NCBI RefSeq assembly: GCF_040712315.1
Contig: NC_134020.1
Span: forward strand, 50,763,751-50,827,750
From: Castanea sativa
Lineage: Eukaryota; Streptophyta; Magnoliopsida; Fagales; Fagaceae
Length of the DNA stretch: 64,000 nt
Direction of reading: 5' to 3'
Below the pieces are notes generated by a model. It was not told the DNA's origin. It did not search any database and saw only the letters and a list, made by a program, of their open reading frames with translations. The translations under genes were made by a program, and so were the position numbers. Positions 58,181 through 64,000 of the stretch are shown in pieces (the stretch's first letter is position 1; the number at the start of each line of letters is the position of its first letter).

Positions 58181-59502
58181 TAAACATACATAAAATTCCT
58201 CAACTCTTCCTTTAATTTTCACATACTAGGTGGCTACTCTAATGTTTGGGTTGTTGGAAAGTCTTTGACTCTTTGGGACTTGGTTGGGTTGTAGTTGGTT
58301 TCAAATTGAGTCGAATGAAAGTATGAAATAAAATGGCTAGGATCCTAAGAACGATGATAGAGCATCTCAAAGGAGTGTGTATATACATGGGTTATGTTAA
58401 TGAGTGCCCTTAAAACATTAGTTGACGATCATTTTTAGGAAAGTTGTGATACCATTTTTATGGGAAATGAAAAAAGTTATCAAAACATTAATTGTTTTTT
58501 TTTTTCCATAAAAACTTTCTTTATTTGGATTATTAACCAATACCCTAAAAACATTCGTTAGCATTTTCCAATAATTATATATACGATACACACGAAATAT
58601 ATAAATAATTCCAACCAATGTCTACAGGCACTTTGTGAATGGTCTGTGAACATTGGGAGTATATAACGATCACGCGCCTTAATTTATTTTCCCAACATGA
58701 TCATGCATTAGAATCAACGCAATGTAATATTTAATATATTTTATATAATACTATATTTTTCTCAACTTGATGATCAATTGGAATCCAACCCTTTCTTATA
58801 TTCTCTATATGATATATTTTTGTATGTGTCTAGTTTAATTAGTCACTTTCAATTCAGTTGACCAAACCATCTTCTCAAAAAAAAAAAAAAAAAAAAGGTT
58901 TACCAAGCCAATTTCCAAAATTTGTTACCTACACACATTGTCTTATCTAATATCTTTATTTGATTATTCTTTTAAATGTTTATTTGGATATTTTATAGTT
59001 TCCAGTAGTTTATTTTCATAGTATTTATTAAAAGAAATAGTTTTTTTTTATAACATTTATATGAAATGTGTAATAAAAAATTAAAAGCCAACTTATTTTC
59101 AAATGGCTAATTTTGCTTTTTTAAAAAAATAAAAAAGGCTGAAACAATAATTAAAAAAATTATTTTCGATTCTCATTCCAAGCCATGCAAACCCTTAAAA
59201 AAAAAAAAACAAAAAAGTCATGCGGGCCTATTGATAATTGATATTCCATCACTAGGATAGACCAAGAATTATTTATTTATTTATTTTTGACGTTAGGGAG
59301 ATCAAGATTTGAGATGGACATTTGGGCCTGAGGAAGTTTAAGCAGAGGTAGGTCCTACATAAGAGGGTTTCAAGTGAGTTACATCTAGAGCCCATAAAAC
59401 AACGAATTCTTTGAGACCAGCATATTTGGGCCATAGCAACCCTTCCAGCAATATTGAATTTTATCCTCCTAATAAACTCTAAAGATTTTTGGGTTTTATT
59501 AC
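58181..59502. other. Spacer, no gene seen
   Basis: A+T-rich with A runs. Near 59280-59440 a moderately G+C-rich stretch (GGGCCTGAGGAAGTTTAAGC) has no recognised domain on either strand. Confidence 0.55.
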
Positions 59503-59616
59503 TGTGGCTAAAATAGAGATAAAAGTCACTAAATCTAGACAAAGATTAAAATAACATGGAAAAAAAGTTTCAATGTTCACCCAAAATCCATTCTTCCGAA
59601 ATCCTTTCTCCATGAA

Positions 59617-61101
59617 TCAGGTCACAATATTCTGTTCCTTCTTAGTCTTCTTACTCATTGACAATGCAGCACTGAAAAAGTCATCCAAGGCTTTCACAGA
59701 AGACCCTTTGAAACCTTCCTCATCTTTCATGGCATTCTTAATCATCTCCATCACTTCACAAGCCTTCCTTCTCATTTCATTGCCTTTCTTTGTCTCATTC
59801 ATCACCAACTCAATTTTCTCGACTATATCTTCAGGTCTAATCTCACAGCTCTTCCCTCTAGCTAACTCCACACAAACTCCCAACTCTTCCTCCAGCAACT
59901 TCACATTGAAAAATTGCTCTGCTGCCATAGGCCACCCAATAATAGGCACACCATGACTAAGCGATTCAAGCACTGAATTCCACCCACAATGACTCAAAAA
60001 TGTAGAAACAGACTTGTGAGACAAAATGTCCACCTGGGGTGCCCAATTATGCACCAGTAACCCTCTTTTTGATCCCTTTATTCTCTCTTCAAATCCTTTT
60101 GGCAACCATTCGTTTGATTTGAATTCTGAGTTTAAGTCAAACCCAATTGGTGGCCTAACTACCCAAATAAAATTCTTGCCACTAGCCTCCAAGCCCATGG
60201 CCAATTGCATCATCTGTGAGGCAGAGATGGTGTTCATTGAGCCAAAAGACACATAAAGAACAGAATTCAAAGTCTTTGTGTTAAGCCATTCAAGACAAAG
60301 CTCAGAACTAATACCACCTTCTTTGCCAGCACGAGCTTGCCTTTTTGTGGATAAAAGAACCGGCCCAATTGGCCGAACAGGCAGAGCAAGTTTGCGCCTA
60401 AAGTACAACAATCCAATATGGTCAAACTCTTCCACAGTGTTAAACAAAATCCCATCAGATTTCACCCACTCTGGAAGATTCTTCTTTTGGTGAAAGATAG
60501 ACCAAGGATCAGTACCATCAGCCTCTTTTATAGTTAATGCTAACTGTGAAACATGAATGCTTGAAGCTTCAGCAAAATCAGGCAAAGAAAACTCATCAGA
60601 ATCCACATACCTGTGAGGCAGGTGTATCCAGAGAGAATAGTAACAAGCCAAGCCGAACCCACTATTTCCACTAAAGATTGCATGAAACACATTGAGCTCT
60701 TTAGCAATACTTGCAGTCCATCCAAAGAAAATGTCAGCAATGATACAAAGTGGAGGGTTGCGTTGTTGTTCGGTGAGGTTTTCAATGAGCTTCTTGAATG
60801 ATGGCTTCAGAGAAATGCCGGCTTCCACGAGTTGGATGACTTGGTGGTAAGGAAGAGTGTCTGTGTTCTCAGCGTTGGGAGGGAGGCCATAGTCTGAGCT
60901 TGAGAAAGGGATTTCAACGAGGTTAATGGAGGAGTTTGGAGGGAGAGAGGGCCTTAGCTTCTTGATGTTTAAGGGGGTATTGACCAAAGTTACAGTGTAG
61001 TTTTTGCTTTGTTCTATGTGGAGGGCTAAGGCTAAGAAAGGTATAATATGGCCTTGTGCCATGAATGGGAATAGCACTACGTTTTCCTCTCTCTCTGCCA
61101 T
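59617..61101 (-). CDS. UDP-glycosyltransferase, UGT92A1-like (paralogue)
   Basis: Same enzyme type as the gene at 54801-56285: one exon, 494 residues, no disablement. His18 in MAQGHIIP and the Asp of IADIFFGW are kept. The PSPG box is fully canonical here (HCGWNSVLESLSHGVPIIGW, ending AAEQ). Differences from the paralogue cluster partly in regions expected to touch the acceptor, for example GNSGFG against GAGGFG near residue 146, IHLP against MNLP near 159, and LALPVRP against LGRPVWP near 239. The acceptor range may therefore have shifted. The transcription start side carries two young transposon insertions 180-1,030 bases upstream, so expression may differ as well. Confidence 0.95.
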   Translation of the reverse strand: MAEREENVVLFPFMAQGHIIPFLALALHIEQSKNYTVTLVNTPLNIKKLRPSLPPNSSINLVEIPFSSSDYGLPPNAENTDTLPYHQVIQLVEAGISLKPSFKKLIENLTEQQRNPPLCIIADIFFGWTASIAKELNVFHAIFSGNSGFGLACYYSLWIHLPHRYVDSDEFSLPDFAEASSIHVSQLALTIKEADGTDPWSIFHQKKNLPEWVKSDGILFNTVEEFDHIGLLYFRRKLALPVRPIGPVLLSTKRQARAGKEGGISSELCLEWLNTKTLNSVLYVSFGSMNTISASQMMQLAMGLEASGKNFIWVVRPPIGFDLNSEFKSNEWLPKGFEERIKGSKRGLLVHNWAPQVDILSHKSVSTFLSHCGWNSVLESLSHGVPIIGWPMAAEQFFNVKLLEEELGVCVELARGKSCEIRPEDIVEKIELVMNETKKGNEMRRKACEVMEMIKNAMKDEEGFKGSSVKALDDFFSAALSMSKKTKKEQNIVT

Positions 61102-61278
61102 TGCTCTAACAGTGTATTTGGTTCGGAGTTGTGTGCTTTTGAACCAAATTATGGGGGTTGTTGAAGAGGTCCTAAAGGTTTCTTGACATCAAAAGTGAAA
61201 AGAAAATAGTTTGTCTGATTTAGTGATTTGTGGGACTAGGTTGAAATTGAATCGTATGTTGTTAGACACTTTTTATGG

Positions 61279-61663
61279 AAAAATTATTATTTACGAGGAT
61301 GGCTGACATAGTCATCTTTGATTAATGAAATGATGTTATGTATACAAATAAATGTAGGAGCATTTTAATCTATACAAAGAATAAAAAATAAAAATTATCA
61401 AATAATAAAGTAATTCTTCGGTATTCTCGGAACACGGAGAATGATGCTCTCTCCTCTTATATTTATGGTGGAGTCTACTCATTAAATTCATAGTGAGGTC
61501 CGTCATGAATTTGAGAGGAGTGAACACTATTTTTTCATACTTCGAGAATACTTAAGAATTTTTTCAGATGATATTATATTTGTATAAATAACAACATTTT
61601 ATTAGTTGGAAGATTAAAAATGACCGCGTCAACTGTCCTCTAAATGTACCTAATAATTTTTTT
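61279..61663. mobile_element. Mutator-like miniature element (385 bp) in the UGT promoter region
   Basis: Flanked by identical CTTTTTATGG (61269-61278 and 61664-61673), of which 9-10 bases are target duplication. Inverted ends: AAAAATTATTATTTACGAGG and, reversed, AATTATTAGGTACATTTAGAGG, with GAGGAnnGnTGACnnnGTC in common. The empty site is seen upstream of the other UGT copy (ACTTTTTATGGGGAGT near 56450). It lies about 180 bases upstream of the UGT start codon. Related interior sequence lies near 4980-5110 and 62370-62520. Confidence 0.86.
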
Positions 61664-61992
61664 CTTTTTATGGAGAGTAAAGTTATAAAAAGTAATTTTA
61701 GTACAATGGATAGACTCTTTCACAGTTTTTGCAATTTGGTAATTAAGGTAATAATGATTTGGATGACTCACAATATCCTGGTGCAAATGTGTAAAAAAAA
61801 AAAAAACAATTATAAAAGATTGTGTACCTCTATTTATAATTTTATATTGCTGTATTTGTGACACCATTATTATTACAAATGCTTTACATTACATAAGCTT
61901 GTTCCTGGAATGACGTTCTGGCCGAGTAAAAAAAGAAAAGAAAAAAAAAAGGGTCTATGGAAAGGAAGGAACGCAGTCTAAACACAGTCTAA

Positions 61993-62132
61993 GGGCTTGT
62001 TTGGTAGAGTAGTTCAAACCTATATTTTCAGTTTTAAAAAAACTTTACACATATTTTCATACACTTTTTCACCTACATGTATTTTAAAAAACTACAAACA
62101 ACATTACTCAAACTCTTCTACCTAATGGACCC
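61993..62132. mobile_element. Tourist-like MITE, 140 bp, TAA target duplication
   Basis: Inverted ends GGGCTTGTTTGGTAGAG and, reversed, GGGTCCATTAGGTAGA; TAA on both sides (61990-61992 and 62133-62135). The empty site is visible at the other UGT copy (CGCAGTCTAATAAGTCTTGG near 56764-56783). Confidence 0.88.
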
Positions 62133-62180
62133 TAATTAGTCTGGACTTTTATGCTCACAAGTCTTTTCCTCATAACTACT

Positions 62181-62748
62181 CTCAAATTGTCAAATATTGA
62201 CCATTTTCTTTGGTCTATACGTAAACATGTTCAAATTGAGGAGAAAGAATACTCTGTTACGAGTTTATGTTTTCTCCCTCTCAACTGTGAGAGGAGAGAA
62301 ACATACGCATGTAACAGGGTGTATTTTCTCCTAATTGAGACAAGTCTAGTTATATTTTATTAAAAAATTCTTAGGCTATTTCAAAATAGGGATATATAAA
62401 TTTTATTATGAAAAATTCTTAATTATTTTCGGAGTATGAATGAATAGATTTTACTTTACTATGAATGTGGAAGAAGGACGCAATTTTGTGCTTCAAAAAT
62501 ACTTAAGAATTATTTTGTTTTATTTTACTAAAATTTTATATACATTTTATTATTTTTCATGAAAAGTTTCCTGTTTGGGAGGATGTAATGTACTACTGAC
62601 GTAGACAATTTATTAGTTGATGATACCAGGGGTCAAGGCCTGCCATTAAAATTTTGGAAGAATGTGGACAATTAATTTGGTTAAAAATTTTGGGAGAATG
62701 TACAAATATGAATATTAAGGTGATAATGAAAATTTTCTGGTGAAAGTA
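62181..62748. other. Spacer, no gene seen
   Basis: Near 62230-62330 an inverted repeat pairs GAGAAAGAATACTCTGTTAC with GTAACAGGGTGTATTTTCTC, probably a small foldback element. Near 62370-62520 there is sequence related to the interior of 61279-61663. No gene. Confidence 0.55.
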
Positions 62749-62951
62749 GGGTTTGTTTAAATTTTCCTTATTTTGTTGAAATTGAAAAATTTTACTTAAA
62801 ATATTGTAAACAAAGGTAAAAGTTAGTTGAAATAATACAGTGAGACTCATGAATAGTACTAAAAAGTGCAATACGACCTATGAATAATAGCAAAAATAAG
62901 CTAAATAGTAAAATAAATTGGCAAAAATAATCCATGCCAATCGCACACAGA
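62749..62951. mobile_element. Tourist-like MITE of the 49187/57982 family
   Basis: Left end GGGTTTGTTTAAATTTTCC, right end reversed GTCTGTGTGCGATTGGC, interior GTAAAAGTTAGTTGAAATAA and AATAAGCTAAATAGTAAAAT. The ends are less certain than for the other copies. Directly after it, a second partial copy (GTAAAAGTTAGTTAAAATAA...TTCATGAATAG) is cut by the LTR at 63001. Confidence 0.68.
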
Positions 62952-63000
62952 CTATAGATAAATGTAAAAGTTAGTTAAAATAACACAGATTCATGAATAG

Positions 63001-63759
63001 TGTAAGTGCACAATTGTGCCTGGACCCAAAAACACACGTGGGCTCAGGCCCAATGAGCCTTAAACAATGAAATTTGTAGAGTGTGGGCTCGCAATCTAGT
63101 TTAGTGATATTCGAAACTTGATGAACAGACTAGAATGTTATAGTATTTGCAAACAACGGACGAATAAGGCAAATGAACCTCCTCGGACGTAAGCCGAGGA
63201 CGATTTATGTATTATTTCTCCTTGTTTTCTTTCAAAGGTTACAGTTCTTAGTGTTTTTTTAGCCACCCTTTTTCTTTACTCTCTTCCCTCTTTGAATACT
63301 TCTTCTTCTTCCCTTTTTATCCACGTGTACCGCAAATCACCCTATTAGACACCTGTCCCATCCACCACCCTCTAGAAGTCTTCAAATGATAGCAAGAAGG
63401 CTGACCTCTACTATTCAGGGGTCATTTTCCCATTAATGTGGCCAAGGAGGTAGGTGCAGGGTCTTTAATGTGGAGGTAGCAGCCTTTGTCTAAGATATTT
63501 CTTTCACTCCGTGGTGTCTAAAGGGTATTTAGATCCCCCTCTTAACCAACAGTTCGTCCAGAACACTGCCTTGATCTTTTTGGCGAATCCCAAGGTCTTT
63601 GTGGGTCTTTCCGAGGAGAGATTCGTCATTGGACGAATCCTCGGACTCTCGACCTATGGGCCGACCTACAGTTCTAGAGGCTTTTAGTCTAAAACGAACT
63701 AGCGCCCATCAATAAAGCCCAAGACCCAAATACTTACTTAGGTCCTTTTATTCCCCACA
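63001..63759 (-). mobile_element. LTR of a retrotransposon, probably the 3' LTR of an element leaving the window
   Basis: On the minus strand it begins TGTGGGGAATAAAAGGACC and ends GTGCACTTACA; it matches the solo LTR at 6177-6938 along its length. To the right of it (upstream in element orientation) lies a polypurine-tract-like sequence, GTTTTGAGGGGCTAT, directly at the LTR start, which is the arrangement before a 3' LTR. The alternative is a solo LTR: AATAG lies on the left and overlaps ATAG on the right, so a duplication cannot be fully excluded. Confidence 0.75.
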
Positions 63760-64000
63760 ATAGCCCCTCAAAACTTTATTTTTCCCATCTGAGGAGAAAA
63801 ATGGAGTTTTGATCTGACCAAAATTCCCTCCACACATTTCATACATCACCGCACGTGTGGGGACCCTTCCGTTTCTTAGGAAACGCCGTCAGGCGCTTTG
63901 AATTTCAAAACGCGCGCATTTATGACCGCAAGCTATACCATGTTCCCCACGTTCAACGGTGAGATAAATATCTAACGGCTCGTGTCGCCCCCCAAAAATT
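63760..64000 (-). mobile_element. Probable internal region of the retrotransposon, cut by the window edge
   Basis: Higher G+C than the surroundings (for example AACGCCGTCAGGCGC and CAAAACGCGCGC). No protein domain is visible in the 240 bases available. Confidence 0.5.

Larger units (their letters stand above)
59503..62180 (-). repeat. UGT tandem duplication, copy 2
   Basis: Second copy of the block at 54677-56825, same orientation. It contains two insertions missing from copy 1: the Mutator-like element at 61279-61663 and the Tourist-like MITE at 61993-62132. Confidence 0.88.

Overview
The window is nuclear DNA of a flowering plant. Evidence: split genes with GT-AG introns, plant-only families (EIN3-like factor, CLE peptide, plant mobile domain, family-1 glycosyltransferases), A+T-rich spacers with many TA and GA microsatellites, and dense plant transposons. 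The element families and gene content suggest a woody eudicot, possibly Fagaceae such as oak; this is an inference from memory, not a database match.

Left part (1-25 kb). The 5' part of an EIL3/SLIM1-like transcription factor lies on the minus strand and runs off the left edge. Repeat-rich spacer follows, holding a SINE with perfect target duplications, a solo LTR, a Mutator-like miniature element and a hAT-like element. Next come a three-exon CLE peptide gene of CLV3/CLE40 type, a tRNA-Arg(TCT) gene, and a complete six-exon JMJ30/JMJD5-type JmjC gene. Three perfect evening elements lie just upstream of the JMJ30 TATA box.

Middle part (26-49 kb). A UGT92A-like glycosyltransferase is broken by a one-base frameshift and by loss of the PSPG histidine. 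A tandem duplication broke inside this gene: unit A (27127-29518) is followed by unit B (29527-48981), which starts in mid-gene. Unit B has grown from about 2.4 to 19.5 kb through insertions. The largest is an 11,477-bp Mutator-like element (35632-47108) with a perfect 9-bp target duplication, about 360-bp inverted repeats full of CTCGAG palindromes, a decayed plant-mobile-domain (MAIN-like) gene, and intron-containing fragments of RFC1 and of a PHT4-type anion transporter. Next to it is a 1,747-bp Pack-MULE carrying the first-exon part of a 14-3-3 gene. Unit A keeps the related empty sites.

Right part (49-64 kb). Two intact, about 93% identical UGT92A-like genes lie on the minus strand as a tandem duplication. 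The second copy has gained a Mutator-like and a Tourist-like insertion in its upstream region; both empty sites survive at the first copy. Also here are a solo LTR with a 5-bp duplication and a nested element, three Tourist-like MITEs of one family, and an LTR at the right edge whose element probably continues outside the window.

The genes form no pathway. The main stories are local UGT duplication and decay, and transposons that capture genes.
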